The notes: generated by a model from the sequence alone, not told the origin. A DNA stretch of 64,000 nucleotides from Jiella marina (GCF_024359545.1 NZ_JAKQZG010000005.1:1-64000); one strand, 5' to 3'; counted from the first letter of the stretch, positions 36,163-45,076 are shown. Numbers and translations: made by a program.

Positions 36163-36819
36163 TCAAAGAGTCTCGTGCTGCGGATAGCAGATGATCGAGA
36201 GATATCGGGCCGGCAGGGTCACCAGTTCCTCCGGGCCGTGCGGCGCGTCGGCATCGAAGAAGAAGCTGTCACCCGGTTGCATGCGGTAGCGGCTGTTGGC
36301 GTGCCGATAGACCACTTCGCCTTCCAGCATGTAGAGAAACTCCATCCCGGGATGCTGAAAGGTCGGGAACACGTCGGCGTCGGTGTTCAGGGTGATCAGA
36401 TAGGGTTCGACGGTCACGCCGCTGGTGTTGTTCCCGATATGTCCCAGGAGGTTGTACTGGTGCCCCGCTCGGGTGCCGCGTCTTTCCAGTTCGACGCCTT
36501 CGCCGGCCTTGACGAATACGGCGTTGCGGGCCTCTTCGAACCGGCGGAAGAATGCCGTCAGAGGCACGCCGAGCGCGCGAGACAGTGCTTGGAGGGTCGT
36601 CAGCGACGGCGAGATATTGCCGTTCTCGATCTTGGAGAGCATTCCGAGCGAGATCCCCGTGGCGGAGGACAGATCGCTCACCGTGATGCCCAGCTTCTTT
36701 CGATATCCGCGCACCTCGTGACCGATGGCCGCTTCCAGATTGCTTTCCCGCGGTTCGCGGATGGCATGCGGGTCCTGGGTCAAGGCGGGCTTGTTCACGG
36801 CCGCGGCTGAATTCTTCAT
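36163..36819 (-). CDS. XRE-family regulator with C-terminal cupin domain
   Basis: A 218-residue transcription factor. A Cro/CI helix-turn-helix lies at about 30-85 (GHEVRGYRKKLGITVSDLSSATGISLGMLSKIENGNISPSLTTLQALSRAL) and a cupin at about 130-210 (FPTFQHPGMEFLYMLEGEVVYRHANSRYRMQPGDSFFFDADAPHGPEEL). Such XRE-cupin regulators sense small molecules and often control amine or amino-acid catabolism. The gene is 132 bp upstream of mgsA on the same strand, so it may be co-transcribed and is the likely local regulator of methylamine use. ATG 36819 is chosen over TTG 36825. Confidence 0.88.
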   Translation of the reverse strand: MKNSAAAVNKPALTQDPHAIREPRESNLEAAIGHEVRGYRKKLGITVSDLSSATGISLGMLSKIENGNISPSLTTLQALSRALGVPLTAFFRRFEEARNAVFVKAGEGVELERRGTRAGHQYNLLGHIGNNTSGVTVEPYLITLNTDADVFPTFQHPGMEFLYMLEGEVVYRHANSRYRMQPGDSFFFDADAPHGPEELVTLPARYLSIICYPQHETL

Positions 36820-36877
36820 CTTCAATATGCCTGTTCCTGATCAACTCGTTCGACGTTATCGCCGCGGCTGGGGCTGC

Positions 36878-37852
36878 TCAACCCTTGGCAGAGTTCGAGG
36901 CGCGTCTAAGTTGTGATGGCGATTGGCCGAAGCTTTTACGTATCGCCCGCGAAAAGTGAGACGGGGTGCTGAACCCCGCGGCGAAGGCGATCTCTGAAAC
37001 CGAGAGCGCGCTTTGTTGAATCAATCGTTTTGCATAGGCGAGGCGAATTTCCCTGTACTGATTTTGAAAGCTCGTGCCCAGATGCTCGGCAAACAGTCGA
37101 TCAACCTGCCGTAGTGACAGGCTCACTGACGCGGCCATGGCACGACGGCTCAAAGGTGCCTCCACCGTGGCCTCCATTTTCGCGAGAATCGTCAGCAGAG
37201 CCGGATGATGAACGTTGTAGCGCTCTGCGATCGACGCTCGCTGTGGACCCGTAGGAATCCCGATTTCGGTATGAAGGTACCAATCGGACACACGCCGGGC
37301 GAAGGCGTCTCCCATGCGCTCGGCGATCATGGCATGGGACATGTCCAGGGGTGCGATGCCGCCGCCGCAGGTCAAGCGGTCGCGGTCGATGACGTATCGC
37401 GTCTGTCGCGGGCTGAGGTGAGGAAAGGCCTCGCTGAGCATGGCCGCATGTTCCCAGTGGATGGTGAATTCCCGGTTGTCGAGCAGTCCGGCGGCGGCGA
37501 GAATATAGGGGCCGCCGGAGATTCCGCCGATGCGCACGCCCTCGCGGGCGAGCCGTCGCAATGCGGCGACGATGTCCGGCACATGCCAACCGCCGGGCTG
37601 GCCCCCTGCGCAGACAAAGACGGTTCGCAGCGCCTCCGCCTTTGCCGGCAAGGCTTCGGTCTCAATCAACGCGCCGGAGGAGGCACGCACTTCCTTGGCC
37701 GTCCCGAAGGTGCGCAGGCGGTAGATGTCCCGTCCCGCCAGGATGTTGGCCGCTCGAAATGGCTCGCTGGCTGCGGCGAACGACATGAGTGCGAACCCGG
37801 GAACCAGGATCAGGCCGATCTCTTCGCTATCGGACTCAATTGGTCTGGGCAC
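36878..37852 (-). CDS. GlxA-family transcriptional regulator (DJ-1/PfpI + AraC)
   Basis: A 324-residue regulator. Residues 1-190 form a DJ-1/PfpI-like domain (IGLILVPGFALMSFAAASEPFRAAN, VRIGGISGGPYILAAAGLLD, where family amidotransferases would have a nucleophilic Cys). Residues 225-315 hold two AraC-type helix-turn-helix units (MAASVSLSLRQVDRLFAEHLGTSFQNQYREIRLAYAKRLI and SVSEIAFAAGFSTPSHFSRAIRKSFG). The GTG at 37852 has GGAGAA at good spacing. GlxA is associated with glxBCD in Sinorhizobium; finding it next to mgsABC repeats that link. It is divergent from the DAO-family gene at 38049 and may regulate both sides. Confidence 0.88.
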   Translation of the reverse strand: MPRPIESDSEEIGLILVPGFALMSFAAASEPFRAANILAGRDIYRLRTFGTAKEVRASSGALIETEALPAKAEALRTVFVCAGGQPGGWHVPDIVAALRRLAREGVRIGGISGGPYILAAAGLLDNREFTIHWEHAAMLSEAFPHLSPRQTRYVIDRDRLTCGGGIAPLDMSHAMIAERMGDAFARRVSDWYLHTEIGIPTGPQRASIAERYNVHHPALLTILAKMEATVEAPLSRRAMAASVSLSLRQVDRLFAEHLGTSFQNQYREIRLAYAKRLIQQSALSVSEIAFAAGFSTPSHFSRAIRKSFGQSPSQLRRASNSAKG

Positions 37853-38048
37853 GATGACGTTCTCCGTGAGATGGCTCGATTAGATAGGAAAGCGTCTCTT
37901 TGGCGCAAGCAGAATGGGGCAGGAGCCTTGATGCTACACCGCAGTTTTACGGCGCTGCGGCCGCCCGCCCTTTCCTCCCTTCCGGGGAGAGGAGCCCTGC
38001 CAATCGGTCGCTTCGTCAGGACACACGAACCAGGAAGGATAAGGCACC

Positions 38049-39383
38049 ATGCCCGGACCGAAAGTCGAGACGGTCGAGGCCACGGACACGCAACCCCGCC
38101 ATGCCGACGTCGTGGTAATCGGCGGGGGCATCGTCGGAACCTCTACGGCGCTCGAACTTGCAGAGCGCGGCGTATCGGTCGTGCTTTGCGAGAAGGGTGT
38201 CGTCGCGGGCGAGCAATCGAGCCGCAATTGGGGCTGGGTGCGCCTGTCGCGCCGGGACCCGCGCGAGATCGATCTGATGGCTGCGTCGATCCGTCTTTGG
38301 GAGGATCTGAGTGAGCGCGTCGGTTACGATGTCGGCTACCGTCAATGCGGCATCGCCGTTCCGTTCTACTCGGACAAGTTCCGGGACGAGAACATGGCGT
38401 GGCTGAAATATCTGGAGGGTACGCAGCATCGCGTCGGCGCGATCGATTCCGAGAAGCTTGCCGAACTCGTTCCCGACATGAACCTTGATTGCAATGGCGC
38501 CCTGTATTCGCCGACCGATGGTCGGGCCGAACCGCAGAAGGCGGCGCCCGCCATCGCCCGCGCCGCTCGGTCCAAGGGAGCGGCGATCCTGACCGGCTGT
38601 GCCGTGCGCCGCATCGAAACCGGCCGGGATGGCTCAGTCACGGGCGTCGTGACCGAGCGGGGCACGATCGCCTGCGGGCGCGTCGTCGTCGCTGGGGGCG
38701 CCTGGTCGCGCCTGCTTCTGCGCGACATCGGCCTGACGCTGCCCCAGCTCAAGGTGCTGAATTCGGTGCTGCGGACCGAGCCGGTTCCGGATGGCCCCGA
38801 GGTCACCGTGCGGGGCCCGGGCTTTTCGGTCCGCAAACGCTATGACGGCGGCTATACAGTCTCGACGCTCGCATCGAACGTCTACGATCTGACGCCCGAC
38901 AGCTTCCGGTTTGTCCGCCAATTTCTTCCTGCACTCAGGATGGAATGGCAGGCCATGCGCCCGCGCGTCGGACGGCGCTTCCTTGATGAGTGGCGTGACA
39001 TGCGGCCGGTCAGCGGCGACGCGATCAGCCCCTATGAGCGCACCCGCATTCTCGATCCCGAGCCGAACACCAAGATGACCGGCACTGCGGTAAAGCGGCT
39101 GGCGGAGGCGTTTCCGGCGTTCCGCGACGCCAAGATCGCCCAGCGCTGGGCTGGCCTGATCGACGTGACGCCCGACGCCGTTCCGGTGATTTCCAAGGTC
39201 GAAGAACGCCCGGGTCTCGTCGTGGCCACAGGCTTTTCCGGCCACGGGTTTGGCCTTGGGCCAGGGGCTGGAAGGCTGACGGCGGATCTCACGACAGAAG
39301 CCGCGCCAATCGTCGATCCGCACGCTTTCCGCTTCTCACGATTTTCCGATGGCTCAAAAATTATTCCTCTGACTGGTGTTTAG
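38049..39383 (+). CDS. FAD-dependent oxidoreductase, DAO family
   Basis: A 444-residue flavoenzyme of the D-amino-acid oxidase/sarcosine oxidase class. FAD-binding GGGIVG at 25-30 (ADVVVIGGGIVGTSTALELAERG), GEQSSRNWGWVRLSRRDPREIDL for the second FAD contact, and the C-terminal VATGFSGHGFGLGPGAG loop are all present. It should oxidise a secondary or primary amine, releasing an aldehyde or keto acid. The mgdABCD N-methylglutamate dehydrogenase genes are absent from the window, so a role in oxidising N-methylglutamate or dimethylamine is worth testing, but that is speculation. The start has AAGGATAAGG upstream. It is divergent from the GlxA-type regulator. Confidence 0.8.
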   Translation: MPGPKVETVEATDTQPRHADVVVIGGGIVGTSTALELAERGVSVVLCEKGVVAGEQSSRNWGWVRLSRRDPREIDLMAASIRLWEDLSERVGYDVGYRQCGIAVPFYSDKFRDENMAWLKYLEGTQHRVGAIDSEKLAELVPDMNLDCNGALYSPTDGRAEPQKAAPAIARAARSKGAAILTGCAVRRIETGRDGSVTGVVTERGTIACGRVVVAGGAWSRLLLRDIGLTLPQLKVLNSVLRTEPVPDGPEVTVRGPGFSVRKRYDGGYTVSTLASNVYDLTPDSFRFVRQFLPALRMEWQAMRPRVGRRFLDEWRDMRPVSGDAISPYERTRILDPEPNTKMTGTAVKRLAEAFPAFRDAKIAQRWAGLIDVTPDAVPVISKVEERPGLVVATGFSGHGFGLGPGAGRLTADLTTEAAPIVDPHAFRFSRFSDGSKIIPLTGV

Positions 39384-39463
39384 GCAGAGGCTGTAGAACT
39401 GCTCCGCGTCTCCCCGGGCGAGGCACGGCGGTATTCCTGCATTTCGCCCGCCGGGCGCCGGGT

Positions 39464-39479
39464 TGGCATGCGCTTTGCC
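39464..39479 (+). promoter_or_regulatory. Sigma-54 promoter upstream of the M20 amidohydrolase operon
   Basis: TGGCAT-GCGCT-TTGCC carries GG and GC separated by exactly 10 bp, close to the consensus TGGCAC-N5-TTGCA. It lies 138 bp upstream of the amidohydrolase start in an otherwise empty 233-bp gap, and suggests NtrC-type nitrogen control. Confidence 0.65.
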
Positions 39480-39616
39480 TTGGCATCAGGAGAGTTGATG
39501 GTCCGACGATTGTGAGCATGAGGCGTTTGGCGAAGCATGGTCTTTCCGGCAGCACGTGATCCAGGCACCTCGAACTCCGCCAGGCGCGTGGCGGTGGCCC
39601 GGCACGCCGGCGGGTC

Positions 39617-40939
39617 ATGGTTCCGGTGAGTGAGGGGAGTTTGATTCCCGACGGGATCACGATCCCAAGCCGGCGGGTCGCGGAACTCCTCGAGGAATTC
39701 TCCGCTTTCGGCGCGCGGCCGGACGGCGGCATCACCCGGCTCGCGGCATCGAAAGAAGACGGCCTCGCCCGTGATCGTCTCGCGGAGCTTCTGCGGGAAG
39801 CCGGCGCGAACGTCTTCGTCGATCCGGTGGGCAATCAGTTCGGCATGTTCAATTTATGCGACAAGGGCCGCGCGACGACCGAGCCGATCATGATGGGATC
39901 CCATCTCGACAGTCAGCCCAATGGCGGGCGGATCGACGGAACCCTCGGTGTGGTCAGCGCGCTCGTCGTGGCCCGGATTCTGATGTCGGACCGCCAGCGG
40001 GGGCATCGCTTCGAACGCGATTTCTGCGTGGTCAACTGGACGAACGAGGAGGGCGCCCGTTTCCGTCCGAGCCTTATCGGCAGCGGCTATGCGGCCGGAC
40101 GTCTGACGGCGGACGAAGCATTGTCCGTTCGCGACGATGACGGCATATCCTTGGACGAAGCGCTCATTGCAATCGGCTACAGAGGCCACGCCGAAGTTCC
40201 GCGACCCGCGGCCTATGTGGAAATCCACGCCGAGCAGGGAAGGCGCCTGGAAAATGCCGGCCGCAGCATCGCAATCGTGACCCATAACTGGGGCGCGGCG
40301 AAGTTCGAGATCACGGCGCTTGGAGAGCAGGCCCATACCGGGCCGACGCCGATGGACGATCGCCGCGATGCTCTCCTGGCAGCCAGCCATGTCGTCGTCG
40401 GTTTGCGGCAGATTGCCAATCGCTGGCCAGGCGTCGTCCACACGTCGGTCGGTCGTCAGCTCGTTTCCCCGAACTCTGCCAATGTCGTTCCCGACCGGGT
40501 GACCTTCTCGGCCGAGATCCGTAGCGATGACAAGGCCGTTCTCGCCGAAGCCGAGCGCGAAGCGCAGAGGGTTTTGAAGGAGGCGGAAGCCGCGACGGGC
40601 GTTCGCCTTCGGGTGGACCAGCGCTCGGTCCGCGCCGGGCGCCCCATGCCGGCCGAGATGATCGACCGTCTCGAAGCCGCCAGTCGCCGCGCCGGCCATG
40701 AGCCGCTGCGCATGGGCACGGTGGCCGGCCACGACGCGATTGGCCTTCTCGGCTATTGCCCCACCGGCCTCGTTTTCGTGCCGAGCGTGGAAGGGATTGC
40801 GCACAACGCCGCCGAGGCGACGTCTGTCGAAGACATGGATGCCGGGCTTGCCGTGCTCGCCGAGGCCGCTTTCGATCTCTGCGGCAGCGCGGCCGAGCGC
40901 GATCCGCCCAACCGTCCCGAAGGGAGTTGCGCCGAATGA
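39617..40939 (+). CDS. M20-family amidohydrolase (N-carbamoyl-amino-acid hydrolase/allantoate amidohydrolase type)
   Basis: A 440-residue metallo-amidohydrolase. The binuclear zinc set is visible: H96 and D98 (MGSHLDSQPNGGRIDG), D107, E144-E145 (WTNEEGARFRPS) and H204 (VEIHAEQGRRLE), plus the dimerisation segment LGEQAHTGPTPMDDRRDAL. The family hydrolyses N-carbamoyl amino acids, ureidoglycolate-type compounds or allantoate, freeing ammonia. No hydantoinase or allantoinase is nearby, so the substrate is open. It shares an ATGA overlap with the first kinase gene and stands behind a sigma-54 promoter. Confidence 0.85.
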   Translation: MVPVSEGSLIPDGITIPSRRVAELLEEFSAFGARPDGGITRLAASKEDGLARDRLAELLREAGANVFVDPVGNQFGMFNLCDKGRATTEPIMMGSHLDSQPNGGRIDGTLGVVSALVVARILMSDRQRGHRFERDFCVVNWTNEEGARFRPSLIGSGYAAGRLTADEALSVRDDDGISLDEALIAIGYRGHAEVPRPAAYVEIHAEQGRRLENAGRSIAIVTHNWGAAKFEITALGEQAHTGPTPMDDRRDALLAASHVVVGLRQIANRWPGVVHTSVGRQLVSPNSANVVPDRVTFSAEIRSDDKAVLAEAEREAQRVLKEAEAATGVRLRVDQRSVRAGRPMPAEMIDRLEAASRRAGHEPLRMGTVAGHDAIGLLGYCPTGLVFVPSVEGIAHNAAEATSVEDMDAGLAVLAEAAFDLCGSAAERDPPNRPEGSCAE

Positions 40940-41889
40940 AGTCGTTGAACGAGGCGGAAAGCGATACGGAATTGCGGCTGGCCGCAGCCCTTTCGGCGAT
41001 CGACGGCATGTCGCCACGCGAGGTCCGCTTCGCGGAAGCCGTTCCGGGCGTCATGTCCCCTGTCCACAGGGCCGTCGATGCCGATTGCCGGCTCGTCGAA
41101 TGCGATGGCGAACCGCTGTTCGCGAAGGTCTGGTGGCCTGATCTATTCAGCGCGCGCGATCCGGAGGCGGTCTATGCGACGACCGAGGCCGTTTCTTCCC
41201 TCGGCCTGACGCCCAGACCACGTTTCGTTTCGGCCTCCGTTCCGGCGATCGTTCTGGATGCACTGGGAGACGAATGGCGCGCGGCGACCGTCGGCGATCT
41301 CCGCGACAGCGCTGTTTTCGACCGCCTGCTCGCGGCCAAGGCGTCCATCCGTGAACTGCCCGCCTTCCCGATCGAGCGCGACGTCTTCGCCGATGTGGAG
41401 AGGCTTGCGGGTACGGCTCCGCTCTTGTCTGCCGAGGAAGGCGCAAAGTGTCTGGAGGTTGCGCGACAGGCCGGGCAAGCGATCGCGGCAAGTGGTGTCG
41501 ACCGCAAGCCGGCCCATGCCGACGGCGTTGCGTCCAACGTTTTCATCTCGGACAACGGTGACCTCCAGCTTCTCGATTTTGACGAGGCGGGGAATGTCGA
41601 TCCCTTGTTCGATCTGGCCCTTGTCCTCAACGAGACGCATTTCTTCGACGAGTCCGTATGGCTCGAGGCGCTGGAGCGCGAGAACGGACAAGCCACGGAT
41701 GGTGGTCTGGCCCGGCTGAAAGCCTACGCCTTCGCCGATGATCTGCGCTGGGCGCTCGAGGGTGCGCTGATGGACGCGACATCACCGAGGCAAGGCGTCG
41801 AATTCCTCAAATACGCGCAATGGCGCTGGCTGCGCTGCAGGCTGGCCCTCAGCGGGTGGTTCACCGAATCCGATCTGGCCAGACTGTAA
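40936..41889 (+). CDS. APH/choline-kinase-fold phosphotransferase (first)
   Basis: A 317-residue small-molecule kinase. The catalytic loop is H194-A-D196-G-V-A-S-N201 and the metal-binding DFD is at 214-216 (LQLLDFDEAGNVDPLFDLA). The N-lobe is divergent, with AKVWWPD probably carrying the ATP-binding Lys. The fold includes choline, homoserine and aminoglycoside kinases. It is translationally coupled (ATGA) to the amidohydrolase and followed within 12 bp by a second kinase of the same fold, so it probably phosphorylates an amino-alcohol or a sugar-like intermediate of an unidentified nitrogen compound. The substrate is unknown. Confidence 0.75.
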   Translation: MKSLNEAESDTELRLAAALSAIDGMSPREVRFAEAVPGVMSPVHRAVDADCRLVECDGEPLFAKVWWPDLFSARDPEAVYATTEAVSSLGLTPRPRFVSASVPAIVLDALGDEWRAATVGDLRDSAVFDRLLAAKASIRELPAFPIERDVFADVERLAGTAPLLSAEEGAKCLEVARQAGQAIAASGVDRKPAHADGVASNVFISDNGDLQLLDFDEAGNVDPLFDLALVLNETHFFDESVWLEALERENGQATDGGLARLKAYAFADDLRWALEGALMDATSPRQGVEFLKYAQWRWLRCRLALSGWFTESDLARL

Positions 41890-41900
41890 GGGAAACAAGC

Positions 41901-42845
41901 ATGACGCAACCGGACAGGCATCGGAACGGCGAAGCAGCGAACATCGAGACGATAGAGGGCGTGATCGCAGCCACGCCTGCCTGGCGCGGCCGCACTTGCC
42001 GCTTCGAACCCGTCGGCGGAGGCATCTCCAACGCCAACTGGCGAGTTTTCGTCGATGGGATTCCGGGAAGCTTCTTCGTGAAGATTCCCGGGCGAGGTAC
42101 CGAAATGTTCATCGACCGCAAGACGGCTCTCGAGGCGAGCAGGCTGGCCGAGTCGATCGGGATCGGGCCCAAGGTTCACCCGTTTCCCTCGACATCGGGG
42201 GTGGAGATCGCGGAATTCGTCGAGGGCCGCAGAACCGCGTCCAATCGCGACTTCCTGCGTGCGGCCCCCCGCCGATCGGTGATCGAGGCCTATCGCACCC
42301 TGCACGCGGCGCCGCAGCTCGGCCTTACGAAAACCGTGTTCGACATGATCGAGGAGCATCGCGCCCAGATCCAGGAACTGGGGGCTATGGTCCCGAAGGA
42401 AGGTTTGCCGCTCCTAGCCGAATATGAGCGCGCCCGTGCGGCCATCGAAGCATCCGGACTCGACCTCGTCCCCTGCTTCAACGACCCGATGCCTGGCAAT
42501 TTCCTGTTCGACGAAGACGACCAGCTCGTCCTCATCGACTATGAATACGCCTCCAACAACGATCGGATCTATGACCTGGCGGCCTGGAGCGTCGAGATGT
42601 TCTTCGACGACGCCACCGACCATGAGATCGTCGAGAGCTATTTCGGCCAAGCCTTGCCGGAACACCTGGCGCGGCTCGTGATTTACAAGGCGCTGGCTGA
42701 TATCAAATGGTCGCTATGGGCGGTTGTCCAGAGCCGGATCTCCACCCTCGACTTCGACTTCGTGAAGTACGGGATCTGGAAGTGCATGCGCGCGCGATCA
42801 ATCATCGAAACGCCTGATTGGGGAAAGGCTCTTACGAAGGTCTGA
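41901..42845 (+). CDS. Choline/ethanolamine-kinase-like phosphotransferase (second)
   Basis: A 314-residue kinase of the choline-kinase group: EPVGGGISNANWRVFVDGIPGSFFVKIPG is the glycine-rich loop with its Lys, and CFNDPMPGNFLFDEDDQLVLIDYEYASNNDRIYDLA is the catalytic stretch (D195, N200, D213). The first residue of the usual H-x-D is Asn here (N194), as in many choline kinases where H-N-D is used. Compared with the first kinase it is a clearly different subfamily. Both end the operon started at the amidohydrolase. Confidence 0.82.
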   Translation: MTQPDRHRNGEAANIETIEGVIAATPAWRGRTCRFEPVGGGISNANWRVFVDGIPGSFFVKIPGRGTEMFIDRKTALEASRLAESIGIGPKVHPFPSTSGVEIAEFVEGRRTASNRDFLRAAPRRSVIEAYRTLHAAPQLGLTKTVFDMIEEHRAQIQELGAMVPKEGLPLLAEYERARAAIEASGLDLVPCFNDPMPGNFLFDEDDQLVLIDYEYASNNDRIYDLAAWSVEMFFDDATDHEIVESYFGQALPEHLARLVIYKALADIKWSLWAVVQSRISTLDFDFVKYGIWKCMRARSIIETPDWGKALTKV

Positions 42846-43047
42846 TCGGCCCTACACTGAGATCGATCCACGCCACCCGATGAAGGCAAGCCGACGGTCT
42901 GTCCAGAAATTCGCAAGTCTGCAAACCGAGGCCATGGGGTGGTACGCGCGCGATATCGAGCGGTGGCAGCGGTGTATGAAGATCAATGCCTTTGTGGTGA
43001 GAGCGGCGAAATCCACCCGCTTTTGCCTTCCGAAGCAAACGTGGCCG

Positions 43048-43212
43048 TCATCGCTTTTCCCCCGCCGTTCCGGGAAAACGGTTTGGGGTCGAAGTAGAGA
43101 TTGAAGTCGTCGATAAAGCCCCCGGCGACAAGACTTCCAAGCCCGCGCGCCATCTATTCGTCCCAGCGCAGCGCAGCGCGGCTGCGAACGCGTTCATTGC
43201 GTCGTTCGTCAT
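43048..43212 (-). pseudogene. Decayed tenth Nif11-type precursor peptide gene
   Basis: A strong ribosome site (GAGGAGGAGAGAGC) precedes MTNDAMNAFAAALR, the opening of the Nif11-type leaders encoded upstream. The next ~50 leader residues are deleted, and in another frame a core-like VAGGFIDDFNLYFDPKPF survives, matching the aromatic-Asp core starts of its neighbours. An internal deletion plus frameshift has therefore removed most of the leader. It is last in the array. Confidence 0.7.
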
Positions 43213-43289
43213 CGTGCTCTCTCCTCCTCGACGAAACTGAGAGTGCCGCCAGTCCGAGGATCGCTGCTCTCGGACTGTCGACCAGGGGC

Positions 43290-43631
43290 TCAGAGGACTT
43301 TCGCTATCCCGTCGCAGGCGTTGTTCCACAATTTCAGGGTCGCCTGATCCGCGTCGCGAACAGAATTGCTGACGAACTTGCCGAAATCATCGAAAAAGCC
43401 CGCGCCTGCCACGGTGTCGAGTTCCTCATCGGAAAGAGCGTTGTCGCAGGTGGTCGGCCTGCGAAAGTCCTCGATGTCCCTCGCTGTAACCTCGAAGCCG
43501 GCCGCCTTCGCATAGGCCGCGACCGCGACGTCGCCCTCCGGCCCCTGCCGATCCGCGATGGCCTCGGCAAGTCCCCGGGCGAGTGCCGTGTCGCCACGCA
43601 CGGCGGCGAGAAAGTCGTGAAGGGTCTTCAT
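43290..43631 (-). CDS. Nif11-type leader precursor peptide 1
   Basis: A 113-residue RiPP-like precursor. The leader opens MKTLHDFLAAVRGDTALARGL and ends in LSDEELDTVAGAG, the double-glycine-type cleavage site for a C39 peptidase. The core begins GFFDDFGKF and continues about 35 residues with one Cys (LWNNACDGIAKVL). The ATG overlaps the stop of precursor 2 (ATGA), so the two are translationally coupled. It is exported by the NHLM-type transporter encoded upstream (inference). Confidence 0.85.
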   Translation of the reverse strand: MKTLHDFLAAVRGDTALARGLAEAIADRQGPEGDVAVAAYAKAAGFEVTARDIEDFRRPTTCDNALSDEELDTVAGAGFFDDFGKFVSNSVRDADQATLKLWNNACDGIAKVL

Positions 43632-43960
43632 TGCTTGCGCTCCGAAGGAAACATGGCGTTCATCTGTCTTTCCCGGCTGCTCTGGGAAAACAAGGCGGTA
43701 TCCCAAAAGCCGAAGTCGAACCAACCCCCGGAGGCAGCGTCGAGTTCGTCGTCGGACAGCGCGTCGCCATTGGCGGCGGGCCGCCGGGCGGCTTCGACGT
43801 CGGCGACGGTCACCTCGAAGTCTTGCTGCCGGGCAAAGGCCGCGAAGGCCTCGGCGGCATCTCCGTTCGACCTGCCCTCGATCGCAGTCGCCAGGGCAGG
43901 GGCCATCGTCTCGTCATTTCGGACGGCAGCGACGAAATCGTTCATTGCATTCATTGTCAT
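43628..43960 (-). CDS. Nif11-type leader precursor peptide 2
   Basis: A 110-residue precursor with leader MTMNAMNDFVAAVRNDETMAPAL and a cleavage region LSDDELDAASGGW. The core GWFDFGFWDTALFSQSS is strongly aromatic, then ends in a charged tail (ERKQ) whose codons include the ribosome site of precursor 1. No Cys in the core. The ribosome site GGAGCG is 8 bp from the ATG. Confidence 0.85.
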   Translation of the reverse strand: MTMNAMNDFVAAVRNDETMAPALATAIEGRSNGDAAEAFAAFARQQDFEVTVADVEAARRPAANGDALSDDELDAASGGWFDFGFWDTALFSQSSRERQMNAMFPSERKQ

Positions 43961-44284
43961 GAAGAACGCTCCATCGTTCTCATACGGTGTCGTCGCCGGG
44001 CCCGGTGACCAAGGCACGGGCCCCGGCGTTACGGACTACAGACCCGGCCTCGCAGGTCACTTCGCTATCCGACGGGCCATGGCGAGGCTCGCGGAATTCG
44101 ATCGCCGCAGGATCCGTGTGCCACCGGCCACCCGGTCAAGCTCGCCATCGCAGATTGCGTCGGCTCGATCCTCGCCGTTTCGTGGGGCGCCAGCGGTAGC
44201 CGGCGCACCGATCATGTCTTCGGCAGGGTGAAGAGCTCCGGCATGGTGGTTCAGGGGCTCGGAGATTGATGATGGACTGGTTCT
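43961..44284. other. Spacer within the peptide array
   Basis: A 324-bp gap between precursors 3 and 2. No open frame with a leader signature was found. A GC-rich imperfect stem (CCGGGCCCGGTG with CACGGGCCCCGG, 44001-44031) may pause or end transcription from the upstream precursors. The rest shows nothing recognisable and may be a lost precursor. Confidence 0.4.
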
Positions 44285-44650
44285 TCAGCCATTGATGACG
44301 CCTTTGACCGCACCATCTACAGAGTGGACAAGCCCGGCGGCGCCCCTTACCGCCGAAGATTTCTCGATAACTTTTGCCCAGTTCACAGGGTTGATGAAGT
44401 CAAGGAACAATCCTGCGCCCGAGACTGCATCCAGCTCCTCGTCGGAAAGTGCCCCATCCGCGGCTGCGGGCAGGCGAAGCTTTTCCAGGTCCTGTGCCGC
44501 TACGTCGAAGCCGCGTGCCTGAGCGAATTCCACGATCGCAATCACGCCCTCCTCTTCGTGCTTACCGCCAATAGCAGCAACAAAACGCCTAGCCATTTCT
44601 TCATCACGGTGGAGAAGTGCCGCAAATTCATTCATCGATTTTTCTGTCAT
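44285..44650 (-). CDS. Nif11-type leader precursor peptide 3
   Basis: A 121-residue precursor, the longest in the array. The leader MTEKSMNEFAALLHRDEEMARRF ends in LSDEELDAVSGAG. The core begins GLFLDFINPVNWAKV and ends GAVKGVING, a hydrophobic, Gly-rich and probably helical tail. No Cys, Ser-rich or Thr-rich stretch that a lanthipeptide synthetase would use. The ribosome site is weak (GGAT). Confidence 0.85.
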   Translation of the reverse strand: MTEKSMNEFAALLHRDEEMARRFVAAIGGKHEEEGVIAIVEFAQARGFDVAAQDLEKLRLPAAADGALSDEELDAVSGAGLFLDFINPVNWAKVIEKSSAVRGAAGLVHSVDGAVKGVING

Positions 44651-44728
44651 TTTTTCAGATCCATATCACATAGAATTGCAGTGTTTATTTCCAGAGCAGC
44701 CGCTGCCTCCTGCATTATGGGAAGAAAT

Positions 44729-45076
44729 TCAGAAACCGTTCTTGACGCCATCTTGCCCTCCCTTCAATCCTCCCAACATCCCAGCCTTTAAGCGGCCGAT
44801 AGTGAAGGCCATGGCGTCGTCGAGGAAGTCGAAGAGCCCTGCACCCGAAACGGCATCGAGCTCATCGTCCGACAATGCACCATCCGCGGACGGGGGCCGG
44901 CGGAGTGCTTCGATATCCTGCGCCGTGACGTCGAAGCCGCATGTGCGGGCGTAGGCGAGGATGGCGTCCTCAGCGTCTCTTCCCGTCCTTTCGCCGATCG
45001 CGGCTGCGAGGCCACTGGCCATCTCCTCGTCCGCGCGGGCTGCATTGGCGAAGTCTTTCATGGACTGGATACTCAT
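44729..45076 (-). CDS. Nif11-type leader precursor peptide 4
   Basis: A 115-residue precursor: leader MSIQSMKDFANAARADEEMASGL, cleavage region LSDDELDAVSGAG, core GLFDFLDDAMAFTIGRLKAGM followed by a GGLKGGQDG-type tail. AAAGGAGA before the ATG is a near-perfect ribosome site. The core start is nearly identical in pattern to precursors 3 and 6. Confidence 0.87.
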   Translation of the reverse strand: MSIQSMKDFANAARADEEMASGLAAAIGERTGRDAEDAILAYARTCGFDVTAQDIEALRRPPSADGALSDDELDAVSGAGLFDFLDDAMAFTIGRLKAGMLGGLKGGQDGVKNGF

